NCBI GenBank assembly: GCA_021852245.1
Contig: JAJZNY010000061.1
Span: forward strand, 1 to 6,337
Reading direction: 5' to 3'
Source: Planctomycetota bacterium
GTDB taxonomy: Bacteria; Planctomycetota; Phycisphaerae; WQYP01
DNA length: 6,337 nucleotides
Within the stretch, counting starts at the first letter, position 1. Each line of letters opens with the position of its first letter. The translations under genes and the position numbers were made by a program. The notes beneath the pieces are model-generated. The model saw nothing but the letters and a program-made list of their open reading frames with translations. It did no database searches and had not been told where the DNA came from. Positions 1-6,337 of this stretch are shown piece by piece.

Positions 1-2381
1 CCGATCTGATCTTTCGCGGGCTGCGGCTGGTCAACTGGGACGCCCAGCTTAAAACGGCCGTGGCGGACGATGAAATCTATTTTGAAACGGTTCGCGGCAA
101 GATGACTTCCATTCGGTATCCGCTCGCAGAGCGGCGCGAAGGTGAGCCGGAATATCTCATTGTCGCCACCACACGTCCTGAAACCATGCTGGGCGATACC
201 GCGGTCGCCGTGCACCCGGATGATCCGCGCTACCGTTCGCTGATCGGCCGTGAGGTGATGGTGCCGCTGGTGGGACGGCGAATCCCGATCATCGGTGACG
301 GCCAACTCGTTGACATGGAATTCGGGACCGGAGCGGTGAAGGTGACGCCCGCGCACGATCCGAACGACTACGCCACCGGCCTCCGGCACCGGCTGGAGCA
401 GATCAACCTTTTGACCCCCGATGGGCGTATGAATGAGAACGGTGCGGGTCAATTTCAGGGCGTTGAATATAACTACTGCGGGATGCGGTTTGCCGATGAA
501 GCGCGCAAGGCCATCCTCGCAGATTTGGAAAAGCTCGGGCTTATCGCCGATCAGCGCGATCATGAGCATGAAGTCGGCCACAGCGACCGGAGCAAAACGC
601 CCATCGAGCCGTATTTAAGCGAACAATGGTTTGTGCGGATGGGAGATATTGACGGCGGTGTGGCCTTGGGGAATGGCGAGCGGGCTTCAGGCCTCGCTCA
701 AGCCGCCATCGACGCCGTTGCCGACGGTCGTATTAAGATCACGCCGGAGCGCTATGCCAAAGGGTATACGGACTGGCTCTCGCAAAAACGCGACTGGTGC
801 ATATCGAGGCAATTGTGGTGGGGACACCGCATACCGGTCTGGACCGTCGCCGCGGCCGGCGCTGAGGCGATGTTCGGCGCCATACAGAATCACGACCCTG
901 ATAACTGCCTGCTCTCCGTCCGCAGACGCCCTGATGGAACACTGCTGATCTGCCCACGATCGGAGTCGGCCGACCAGACACTGGAATACCTTGCCCGCAA
1001 TCTGGGCGTTGAGCTGCATCGCGATGACGACGTGCTGGACACATGGTTTTCTTCCGCCCTCTGGCCCCTTTCAACCATGGGCTGGCCTAAGGACGGCACG
1101 GGCGACGGGCCGGACGACAAACTGCTCCCCTACTATTACCCCACCAGCGTGCTTTCCACCGCACGCGAGATATTAACCCTCTGGGTCGCCCGGATGGTAA
1201 TGTTCGGTCTTTTCTGCCGTGGCGATGTTCCTTTTCGACGGGTTTATATTCATGCGGTCATTCAGGACGGCAACGGCCGGCCGATGAAAAAATCATTGGG
1301 TAACGGCGTCGATCCGGTCGATATTGTCGAAAGTCATGGTGCCGATGCGCTGCGCTATACACTGGCTTCCATGGCGACCGAGACGCAGGATATCCGGCTG
1401 CCGGTGGTCAAGGACGCCCGCACCGGCCGCAACACCAGCCCACGGTTTGATGTCGGCCGTAATTTCGCCAACAAACTCTGGAACGCATCGCGCTTCATCA
1501 TCAGTCATCTGGGTGATGCGGGAAATTCCTCGGGTGATGTGGCGGCGAAAATACTCAAAGATGGCGATATGGCTGACCGTTGGATCATTTCATCCACCTG
1601 CCGGGCCATCACTCAGACGCGCCGATTGATTGATGAATTTCGGTTCGCAGAACTAGCATCCATGCTTTACCAATACTTCTGGGGCGATGTGTGCGACTGG
1701 TATCTGGAAATCGCCAAGGCACGCATCCGGAGCGGTGATCCGCAGGTGCAGGCGGTGCTGGGATATGTGCTGCGTACCAGCTTGGCCCTGCTGCATCCGC
1801 TGATGCCGTTCGTCACCGAGGCAATCTGGGAAAAACTTCCGGGCGATCGCCCGCTGGCCCGGTCACCATTTCCCGAACCTGTCGGTGAGGTGGATACCGG
1901 CGTGACGGAAACGTTCAACATGATACAGCAGATTACGCGGGCCATTCGTGATATCCGCAATCAATACAACATCGATCTCAAGAGAACCCTTACGGTGCAT
2001 CTGCAGGCCGATTCTGCCGAGGCGCTTCATCGAATTGCTCCGGGCGTTCCGATGATTGAAAACCTGAGTCTCTGTTCCATACATGAAGCGGGTGTCACGA
2101 TCACACCTCCGGCGGAGGCCGCCATTGCGGTGGTTGGGGGGGTGACGATCTACGTTGCCGGCGTGGTGGATCGTGAGATGGAGATTGAAAAACTGCAGCG
2201 CCGGCGGCAGGAGTTGGAGAAACTCATCTCCAGCAGCCGAGGTAAGCTGGCCAATGACCAATTCGTCACCAAGGCTCCGGAGAAGGTGGTACAGGGGATT
2301 CGTGACCAATTGGCAGTCTATGAATCTGAAATGCAGCGTCTGGATGACAATTTGAGCAAACTGCTCGCTGCCGTAAAGTAA
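1..2381 (+). CDS. valS: Valyl-tRNA synthetase, 3' part (5' end outside window)
   Basis: Class I aminoacyl-tRNA synthetase that attaches valine to tRNA-Val in the cytoplasm and hydrolyses mischarged Thr-tRNA. The reading frame is open from base 3, and the residues before the GTG at 60 (GLRLVNWDAQLKTAV) are already typical ValRS, so that GTG is internal and the true start lies off the left edge. About 792 residues are visible; only the N-terminal part with the HIGH motif is missing. In order: CP1 editing domain with TTRPETMLGDTAV (168-206) and GTGAVKVTPAHDPNDY (324-371); CISRQLWWGHRIPVW (804-842 region); DVLDTWFSSALWP (about 1029-1067); the KMSKS-loop equivalent PMKKSLGNG (1281-1307); the anticodon-binding helical domain (FANKLWNASRF, GDVCDWYLEIAK); and a C-terminal charged coiled-coil arm (about 2170-2370) ending at TAA 2379-2381. 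The KMSKS loop is atypical (first Lys replaced by Pro, Ser by Lys, second Lys kept). Family identity is certain; the lineage inference (PVC-like) is weaker. Confidence 0.97.
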   Translation, partial: DLIFRGLRLVNWDAQLKTAVADDEIYFETVRGKMTSIRYPLAERREGEPEYLIVATTRPETMLGDTAVAVHPDDPRYRSLIGREVMVPLVGRRIPIIGDGQLVDMEFGTGAVKVTPAHDPNDYATGLRHRLEQINLLTPDGRMNENGAGQFQGVEYNYCGMRFADEARKAILADLEKLGLIADQRDHEHEVGHSDRSKTPIEPYLSEQWFVRMGDIDGGVALGNGERASGLAQAAIDAVADGRIKITPERYAKGYTDWLSQKRDWCISRQLWWGHRIPVWTVAAAGAEAMFGAIQNHDPDNCLLSVRRRPDGTLLICPRSESADQTLEYLARNLGVELHRDDDVLDTWFSSALWPLSTMGWPKDGTGDGPDDKLLPYYYPTSVLSTAREILTLWVARMVMFGLFCRGDVPFRRVYIHAVIQDGNGRPMKKSLGNGVDPVDIVESHGADALRYTLASMATETQDIRLPVVKDARTGRNTSPRFDVGRNFANKLWNASRFIISHLGDAGNSSGDVAAKILKDGDMADRWIISSTCRAITQTRRLIDEFRFAELASMLYQYFWGDVCDWYLEIAKARIRSGDPQVQAVLGYVLRTSLALLHPLMPFVTEAIWEKLPGDRPLARSPFPEPVGEVDTGVTETFNMIQQITRAIRDIRNQYNIDLKRTLTVHLQADSAEALHRIAPGVPMIENLSLCSIHEAGVTITPPAEAAIAVVGGVTIYVAGVVDREMEIEKLQRRRQELEKLISSSRGKLANDQFVTKAPEKVVQGIRDQLAVYESEMQRLDDNLSKLLAAVK

Positions 2382-2439
2382 CGACCCCCGATCGCGGCTG
2401 CGGTGCCGGAATGGGAACATCAATATCCGTTATTGCTGA

Positions 2440-2444
2440 AAGGA
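2440..2444 (+). promoter_or_regulatory. Ribosome binding site deciding the aminopeptidase start
   Basis: AAGGA lies nine bases before the ATG at 2454. It supports that ATG over the in-frame GTG at 2403, which has no comparable purine-rich sequence at the right distance and would add 17 residues that do not resemble the family N-terminus. Confidence 0.7.
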
Positions 2445-2453
2445 TTTAATCTC

Positions 2454-3584
2454 ATGCGTGATCAACGTCTCGATAAGCTCGCCGACATACTCGTGCACTA
2501 TTCCGCGGGTATTAAAAAGGGTGATCTGGTGCGTATTCAGGGGGATGTGGTCGCCCTGCCTTTGGTGGAGGCCATATATGAAAAGGCATTGGCGGCCGGC
2601 GGCAATCCGTTTGTGCTGCTGAGCAGCGATGCCATGGCCGAGGCATTTTATCGAGTTGCGACGCCGGAGCAGCTTTCGTTTTTATCGCCGGTGAGCCAAT
2701 TTCTTGTGGAAAAGATTGATGTATCCATCGGTCTCTGGGGTGATTCCAATACGAAAAGCATGTCGCAGGTTGACCCGAAGAAACAGGCGATGGCGGCGCA
2801 GGCGCGTCGTCCGATCAGCACCCGTTTTCTCGAAAGAGCCGCGAAAGGTGAGTTGCGCTGGGTGGGGACGCAATATCCGACACAGGCGGCGGCACAGGAT
2901 GCGGAGATGTCGCTTCATGATTATGCCGATTTCGTATTCCACGGCGGCCTGCTGCATCTGGCCGATCCTGTTGCGGCATGGAAAGGGCTATCGGAACGAC
3001 AGCAGCGACTGGTCGATTATCTGGACACCGTTTCTGAAATTCGCGTGATTGCCCCGGATACCGATCTGCGTCTTGGTGTGAAAGGACGCAAGTGGATCAA
3101 CTGCTGCGGACATGAAAATTTTCCTGATGGAGAGGTGTTCACCGGCCCAATCGAAGATGCGGTCAACGGCACCATCCGCTACAGTTTTCCAGCGGTGCAT
3201 CACGGGCGCCAATGTGATGAGATTGTTCTGACATTCAAGCACGGTCGGGTGGTTGATGCGCGGGCGGCGAAAGGCCAGGAATTTCTCCTGACCATGCTGG
3301 ATCAGGATGCGGGCGCCCGAACTCTGGGTGAATTTGCCATCGGGACCAATTATTCCATACAGCAGTACACACGCAACACCCTTTTTGACGAAAAAATCGG
3401 CGGCACGTGTCACGCGGCGGTCGGGGCGGCGTATCCGGAGACCGGAGGAAAAAATAATAGCGGCCTGCATTGGGATATGGTCTGCGACTTGAGGCGGCCG
3501 GGCTGCCGAATCGAGGCCGATGGCCGGACGATTCTGGAGGCGGGCCGGTTCAGCGACCCGACCTGGCCGCAGGCAGCTGCGTAA
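2454..3584 (+). CDS. M29-family (thermophilic type) metallo-aminopeptidase
   Basis: Predicted cytoplasmic exopeptidase that removes N-terminal amino acids from peptides using a two-metal centre (peptidase family M29; relatives are aminopeptidase T and AmpS). The ATG at 2454 gives 376 residues, slightly short of the roughly 400 usual for the family. The N-terminal domain has the standard opening (LADILVHYSAGIKKGDLVRIQG, in part residues 9-30) and a central WGDSNTKS block near 95-102. The C-terminal catalytic domain shows the expected ligands: Glu227 in GEVFTGP, Glu293 in LGEFAIGTN, His320 in GGTCHAAVG, Tyr327 seven residues later, and His339/Asp341 in HWDMVCD. The spacing Glu227-Glu293 (66) and His320-Tyr327 (7) agrees with what I recall for aminopeptidase T. 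The His320-His339 interval is shorter than I recall, which may explain the short length. There is no signal peptide or membrane segment. It lies 72 bases after valS on the same strand with no clear terminator between, so co-transcription is plausible. Exact substrate preference cannot be read from sequence. Confidence 0.93.
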   Translation: MRDQRLDKLADILVHYSAGIKKGDLVRIQGDVVALPLVEAIYEKALAAGGNPFVLLSSDAMAEAFYRVATPEQLSFLSPVSQFLVEKIDVSIGLWGDSNTKSMSQVDPKKQAMAAQARRPISTRFLERAAKGELRWVGTQYPTQAAAQDAEMSLHDYADFVFHGGLLHLADPVAAWKGLSERQQRLVDYLDTVSEIRVIAPDTDLRLGVKGRKWINCCGHENFPDGEVFTGPIEDAVNGTIRYSFPAVHHGRQCDEIVLTFKHGRVVDARAAKGQEFLLTMLDQDAGARTLGEFAIGTNYSIQQYTRNTLFDEKIGGTCHAAVGAAYPETGGKNNSGLHWDMVCDLRRPGCRIEADGRTILEAGRFSDPTWPQAAA

Positions 3585-3591
3585 TCGCCAG
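3563..3591. terminator. Possible hairpin at the convergent gene junction
   Basis: The last codons of the aminopeptidase and the 10-base gap before the poxB stop can fold into a bulged hairpin: CTGGC (3563-3567) pairs with GCCAG (3587-3591), and inside it GCAG (3569-3572) pairs with CTGC (3577-3580) around a four-base loop, separated by a small interior loop. There is no T-run on either side, so it is not a canonical intrinsic terminator. It is the only structure at a place where both transcripts must end, and may also be chance. Confidence 0.25.
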
Positions 3592-3594
3592 CGA

Positions 3595-5322
3595 CTATCG
3601 CCTCAGATTCGTCTTTGCCAGATCAATCACTTCATCGCCTCGACCGTTGAGAACCGCACGGATCAGGTAGAGTCCGAAGCCCATGGCTTGGGAACCGGTT
3701 ATTGTCGGCGGCATGGAGAGTTCCTGTCGGTTAACCAGAACATCCACCAACACCGGCCCAGGATGGCCATACGCCATATCGATGGCGGGCGCGAGTTCCT
3801 CCGGCTTTTCCACACGGACGGCGTGAATGTCCATCGCCTGCGCCATGCGGGCAAAATCCGGATTCAGCAGGTCGGTGCCAAAATTGAGCAGCCCCGCCGC
3901 TTTCATTTCCAATTCCACAAATCCGAGTGAACTGTTGTTGAAGATAAACATTTTTACGGGCAGCTTGAGTTGACGCACGGTGAGCAGTTCACCGAGCATC
4001 ATGGAAAGGCCGCCATCGCCACACAGCGCTATCACCTGCCGCTGCGGAAAAGCCGACTGAGCGCCGATGGCCTGCGGCAGGGCACTGGCCATGGAACCGT
4101 GCGTGAATGAACCTGTCAATCGACGTTTTCCGTTCATGGTCAGATATCGCGCTGCCCAGATGGTGGGAGTACCGACATCGCAGGTGAACACGGCGTCGTC
4201 GGAGGCTGCGGCATCGATGAGTTTCATGAGATATTGCGGATGGATGGGCGTTCGGCCCGGCTTGCCGAGAGCCAATTCATCAAGCTGCTTTCTGGCCTTT
4301 TGATAATGATTGCGGCAAAGCTCCAGATAGGCGCGATCGGTCCGCCGCTTCAACCGCGGTATCAGCTGATTGAGCGTAGCGCGGACATCGCCGATGATTC
4401 CCAGATCGACGCGTGTCCGGCGGCCGATCTGTTCGCCGAGCCGATCCACCTGAATAATGCGGGCCTTTTCGGGGAAAAATTGAGGATACGGAAAGTCGGT
4501 TCCAAGCATCAGCAGCGCATCACAATTTTTCATTGCATGATAGCCGGAGGAAAAACCGAGCAGGCCGGTCATTCCTACATCATACGGATTGTCATATTCA
4601 ACATATTCCTTGCCTCTGAGGGCATGAACGATCGGAGCGGCGAGCCGGTCGGCGGTGTCGATCAATTCCCGATGCGCATCTTTACAGCCGGCACCGGCCA
4701 GAATCGCGACTTTCTCCGCCCGGTTGAGGATTTCGGTCGCGGCTGAAAGCTGAGCTTCATCCGGCATGACCACGGATGGATCGGCCGAAATGGGAGTCGG
4801 CATGACATCGAGATCAAATATCTGGGCCGCCACGTCTCCGGAGATCACGATGACCGCAACACCCGAACGACTGATCGCGGTATTGATGGCAATCGGGAGA
4901 ATACGGACCAGCTGATGCGGATGGGAGATAACGCCGCAGTAATGGCTGCAATCTTTGAAAAGTGATTCAGGGGTGGTTTCCTGAAAATAGCCGGTACCGC
5001 GTTCGCTGCTGGGTATCTGGGCGGCAATGGCCAGCACCGGAACTCTCGAACGCGCACAATCAAAAAGGCCGTTGATCAGATGCAGGTTGCCCGGCCCGCA
5101 ACTCCCCGCGCACACCGCGAGGTGGCCGGTGAGATGGGCTTGAGCCCCGGCGGCAAAAGCGGCCGTTTCCTCGTGCCGCACGTGCGTCCACTCCATGGTG
5201 GGAGTCCGGCGAATGGAATCGGTGATGGCGTTGAGCGAATCCCCCACCACGCCATAAATCCGGCGTACACCGATGTCGGCAAGGGTTTGAACCAAAACAT
5301 CCGCAACCGTTTGTGACGCCAC
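3595..5322 (-). CDS. poxB: Pyruvate dehydrogenase (quinone) / pyruvate oxidase, PoxB-like
   Basis: Thiamine-diphosphate and FAD enzyme that decarboxylates pyruvate to acetate and CO2 and passes electrons to membrane quinone. It is 575 residues long against 572 in E. coli PoxB, and from memory the two are collinear along their whole length. N-terminal ThDP (PYR) domain: GVVGDSLN near 24-31, catalytic Glu51 in RHEETAAFAAGAQ, then CAGSCGPGNLHLINGLFDC (71-89) and GYFQET (111-116). The central FAD domain includes HALRGKEYVEYDNPYDVGMTG (in part 233-252). The C-terminal ThDP (PP) domain has CDVGTPTIWAARYL and the GDG...NN motif (Gly435 to Asn463). The C-terminal tail (about 553-575, RGDEVIDLAKTN) matches the E. 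coli lipid-binding, autoinhibitory peptide, so I infer a peripheral membrane enzyme activated by lipid and using quinone rather than making acetyl phosphate. The start is GTG at 5320-5322, chosen from a strong ribosome binding site. Acetolactate synthase is excluded by the tail and the PoxB-specific blocks. Confidence 0.95.
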   Translation of the reverse strand: MASQTVADVLVQTLADIGVRRIYGVVGDSLNAITDSIRRTPTMEWTHVRHEETAAFAAGAQAHLTGHLAVCAGSCGPGNLHLINGLFDCARSRVPVLAIAAQIPSSERGTGYFQETTPESLFKDCSHYCGVISHPHQLVRILPIAINTAISRSGVAVIVISGDVAAQIFDLDVMPTPISADPSVVMPDEAQLSAATEILNRAEKVAILAGAGCKDAHRELIDTADRLAAPIVHALRGKEYVEYDNPYDVGMTGLLGFSSGYHAMKNCDALLMLGTDFPYPQFFPEKARIIQVDRLGEQIGRRTRVDLGIIGDVRATLNQLIPRLKRRTDRAYLELCRNHYQKARKQLDELALGKPGRTPIHPQYLMKLIDAAASDDAVFTCDVGTPTIWAARYLTMNGKRRLTGSFTHGSMASALPQAIGAQSAFPQRQVIALCGDGGLSMMLGELLTVRQLKLPVKMFIFNNSSLGFVELEMKAAGLLNFGTDLLNPDFARMAQAMDIHAVRVEKPEELAPAIDMAYGHPGPVLVDVLVNRQELSMPPTITGSQAMGFGLYLIRAVLNGRGDEVIDLAKTNLRR

Positions 5323-5327
5323 CGCGC

Positions 5328-5333
5328 ACCTCC
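5328..5333 (-). promoter_or_regulatory. Strong Shine-Dalgarno site fixing the GTG start of poxB
   Basis: On the minus strand GGAGGT sits five bases before the GTG at 5320-5322, within TGGAGGTG, a near-perfect match to the 16S rRNA 3' end. The ATG overlapping it at 5335 is out of frame with poxB. Such a strong site suggests poxB is translated independently of the upstream genes even if co-transcribed. Confidence 0.8.
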
Positions 5334-5397
5334 ATTCGGTTATGAGAAGATCGGTCGCGAGGCGATGGGGTTCGACGAGCCCGCCATCACGTGCCCC

Positions 5398-5418
5398 GCA
5401 ACTCGCTAATCGAGCAGC
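5398..5418. promoter_or_regulatory. Imperfect dyad, candidate operator upstream of poxB
   Basis: A 21-base imperfect inverted repeat: half-sites GC-nn-CTCG (5398-5405) and CGAG-nn-GC (5411-5418) around a five-base centre. Its size would suit a dimeric winged-helix repressor such as the ArsR-type protein encoded just upstream, and it lies about 75 bases before the poxB start. A second copy was not seen near the other genes, and the serA promoter is outside the window, so the assignment is a guess. Confidence 0.22.
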
Positions 5419-5444
5419 GCCATGGCCCGGAAGCCGAGCCCTTT

Positions 5445-5825
5445 CTACCGGTTCTCCCGCCCGGTCTGGGAGAGATTATTTTGCAACGGTCGCCCCAGAC
5501 GTCGGGCCGCCTCGGCAAGCCACCGGTCAACCGCCCGCATATCCGTGTAAAAATAAACGCTGTTGCATTGACGCCGACTTTTGACCAGCCCGGCCCGGCG
5601 CAGCATTTTGAGATGATGCGATACCGTCGGTTGAGAGAGCCCGAGTTCGGCCGCCAGTTCAATCACATTGTACATGTCCATGCAGCGGGGTTCGCGGGGC
5701 AGCAATTCCATGATGCGCAGACGCATCGGTTCACCGAGCGCTTCAAAGACCATCACATAGCGATCCGGCTTCCGACGCGACAGCGTGACTGTTCTGCGGT
5801 TTGACGGCAATGATCTTCTCCACAC
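5445..5825 (-). CDS. ArsR-type winged-helix transcriptional regulator
   Basis: Small DNA-binding regulator, expected to act as a dimer. Numbered from the GTG at 5823-5825 (126 residues), the winged-helix domain runs from about 21 to 110: FEALGEPMRLRIMELL (27-42) is the ArsR-type first helices, VIELAAELGLSQPTVSHHLKM (in part 54-74) is the helix-turn-helix with its recognition helix, AGLVKSRRQCNSVYFY (78-93) the wing, and MRAVDRWLAEAARRL the C-terminal dimer helix. The classical ArsR/SmtB ELCVCDL metal site is not present: only Cys48 is near that place, and a second Cys87 lies in the wing, so the signal is unknown. The start is uncertain: GTG 5825 follows the serA stop by six bases with a weak AGGT, whereas a TTG at 5808-5810 (residue 6) has GGAG seven bases upstream. 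The first 20 or so residues are basic and not family-conserved. It is very probably co-transcribed with serA and may control poxB. Confidence 0.9.
   Translation of the reverse strand: MWRRSLPSNRRTVTLSRRKPDRYVMVFEALGEPMRLRIMELLPREPRCMDMYNVIELAAELGLSQPTVSHHLKMLRRAGLVKSRRQCNSVYFYTDMRAVDRWLAEAARRLGRPLQNNLSQTGRENR
5818..5821 (-). promoter_or_regulatory. Possible ribosome binding site for a TTG start of the regulator
   Basis: GGAG on the minus strand lies seven bases before the in-frame TTG at 5808-5810. If used, the regulator starts five residues later than the GTG at 5825 and translation initiates just after the serA stop, a layout that allows translational coupling. Confidence 0.35.
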
Positions 5826-5831
5826 CGGGAC

Positions 5832-6337
5832 CTATTTTGCAGCACGTTCAATGCGGGGAAGCACCATGCTTCGCACCACCTGGATTCCGGGCCCGCCTTC
5901 CAGCAGTTTGAGGCACTTTTCACCCGGCGGGGTGTCGAGCTTAAGCAGCATGAGCGCCTTATCGCCTTTGCGGCTGATGGCCATGTCGGCAATATTGATT
6001 TTTTCCTGCCCAAAGGTCATGCCTACAAACCCGATTACCCCCGGTCGATCGGTATTGACCACCAGTACCATCGGGCCTTCGGGGATCATATCCATATGAT
6101 ACCCCTTGATGGAAAGCACACGCGGAAGATGATCTTCAAATACCGTTCCGACCATGGAATGAGCGTGATCGCCGTCGGAAACAACGATTTCAATATGATG
6201 ACTGCTGCGGGTGCCCGCTTCGGCGAGCACTTCGTGCTGAACGCTGATGCCCCGCTGCTCGGCGAGGTGCATCACATTGACCACATTGGGAATTTCCTGA
6301 ATCTGCCCCTTGAAAAGCTCGACCATCGCCACGCGCT
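5832..6337 (-). CDS. serA: D-3-phosphoglycerate dehydrogenase, C-terminal part (5' end outside window)
   Basis: The visible 167 codons are the C-terminal regulatory portion of a long-form SerA, which oxidises 3-phosphoglycerate to 3-phosphohydroxypyruvate with NAD as the first step of serine synthesis. The frame is open through the right edge, so the GTG at 6330-6332 is an internal valine and the catalytic Rossmann domain lies outside. First comes the end of the intervening (allosteric substrate-binding) domain: NVVNVMHLAEQRGISV, then MVGTVFEDHLPRVLSIKGY, typical of this enzyme. From about 6071 to 5853 follows an ACT domain with VVNTDRPGVIGFVG and KINIADMAISRKGDKALM, ending PGIQVVRSMVLPRI and a TAG at 5832-5834. 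ACT domains here normally bind serine for feedback inhibition; the Asn in KINIAD is kept. The regulator gene starts within about 25 bases downstream. Another ACT-containing 2-hydroxyacid dehydrogenase is possible but less likely. Confidence 0.9.
   Translation of the reverse strand, partial: RVAMVELFKGQIQEIPNVVNVMHLAEQRGISVQHEVLAEAGTRSSHHIEIVVSDGDHAHSMVGTVFEDHLPRVLSIKGYHMDMIPEGPMVLVVNTDRPGVIGFVGMTFGQEKINIADMAISRKGDKALMLLKLDTPPGEKCLKLLEGGPGIQVVRSMVLPRIERAAK

Larger units (their letters stand above)
5323..5444 (-). other. Gap between arsR-type regulator and poxB (leader region)
   Basis: This 122-base stretch has no coding potential I believe in. Read on the minus strand it contains, in order, an 8-base palindrome GCCATGGC (5419-5426), an imperfect 21-base dyad (5398-5418), a CACGTG hexamer (5388-5393) and the poxB ribosome binding site. 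I see no convincing -35/-10 pair, and no hairpin followed by a T-run that would separate poxB from the genes upstream. It may be a read-through spacer or may hold a regulated promoter. Confidence 0.5.

Noticed and set aside
60..62. GTG at 60 as the start of a short valyl-tRNA synthetase
   Set aside because: The frame is open to the left edge and the upstream residues are conserved ValRS sequence, so the gene is simply cut by the window.
2136..2142. Run of seven G in valS as a possible frameshift or phase-variation site
   Set aside because: The frame is intact on both sides and the downstream coiled-coil arm is normal; seven G in a Gly-Gly-Val context is not enough evidence.
1863..2423. Minus-strand open frame of 186 codons under the end of valS
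   Set aside because: It lies opposite strongly conserved ValRS sequence, its translation resembles no family and has low-complexity His/Arg-rich composition; it is a shadow.
2403..2453. Extended GTG start for the aminopeptidase
   Set aside because: The ATG at 2454 has a well-placed AAGGA and gives the family N-terminus; the extra 17 residues look non-coding.
2988..3470. Minus-strand open frame of 160 codons opposite the aminopeptidase
   Set aside because: The plus strand encodes all M29 metal ligands here; the antisense translation has no recognisable motif.
5453..5473. Hairpin TCTCCC...GGGAGA followed by a T-rich stretch on the plus strand as a terminator
   Set aside because: It lies inside the regulator coding region and the T-rich side belongs to the antisense strand, where no transcript is expected to end; on the coding strand no T-run follows.
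5391..5804. Plus-strand open frame of 137 codons opposite the regulator gene
   Set aside because: It is antisense to a clear winged-helix protein, and its translation looks like a reverse reading (many His, Gln, Pro, Arg) with no domain.

Overview
The window holds five protein-coding genes in two convergent blocks. There are no RNA genes, mobile elements, CRISPR arrays or long repeats that I can see. The plus-strand block is the 3' part of valS (valyl-tRNA synthetase, cut by the left edge) followed by a complete M29-family metallo-aminopeptidase gene. The minus-strand block, read from the right edge inward, is the 3' part of serA (D-3-phosphoglycerate dehydrogenase, cut by the right edge), a small ArsR-type winged-helix regulator, and a complete poxB-like pyruvate dehydrogenase (quinone) gene. 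The two blocks meet tail to tail with only 10 bases between the stop codons. Coding density is very high and no gap exceeds about 125 bases.

Organism: this is a bacterium with moderately high GC by eye. GTG start codons occur, and TTG is possible. The valyl-tRNA synthetase carries sequence blocks (PTSVLSTARE, TETQDIRLPV, SLGNGVDP) that I associate with the Planctomycetota/PVC group rather than with Proteobacteria or Firmicutes. That placement is an inference from memory, at moderate to low confidence.

How the genes may work together: valS and the aminopeptidase are 72 bases apart on the same strand and could be co-transcribed. One charges tRNA with valine, the other trims peptides to free amino acids. 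In the other block, arsR begins a few bases after the serA stop, so those two are almost certainly one transcript. poxB follows after 122 bases with its own very strong ribosome binding site. SerA draws 3-phosphoglycerate from glycolysis into serine, while PoxB oxidises pyruvate to acetate and CO2 with electrons passed to quinone. Both act at the lower-glycolysis branch point, and the regulator between them is a reasonable candidate to control the cluster.

Assessment of novelty: I found no undescribed multi-gene system. The points most worth checking are the serA-arsR-poxB arrangement with a regulator lacking the classical metal-binding cysteine pair, a non-canonical KMSKS loop (PMKKS) in ValRS, and a dyad upstream of poxB.
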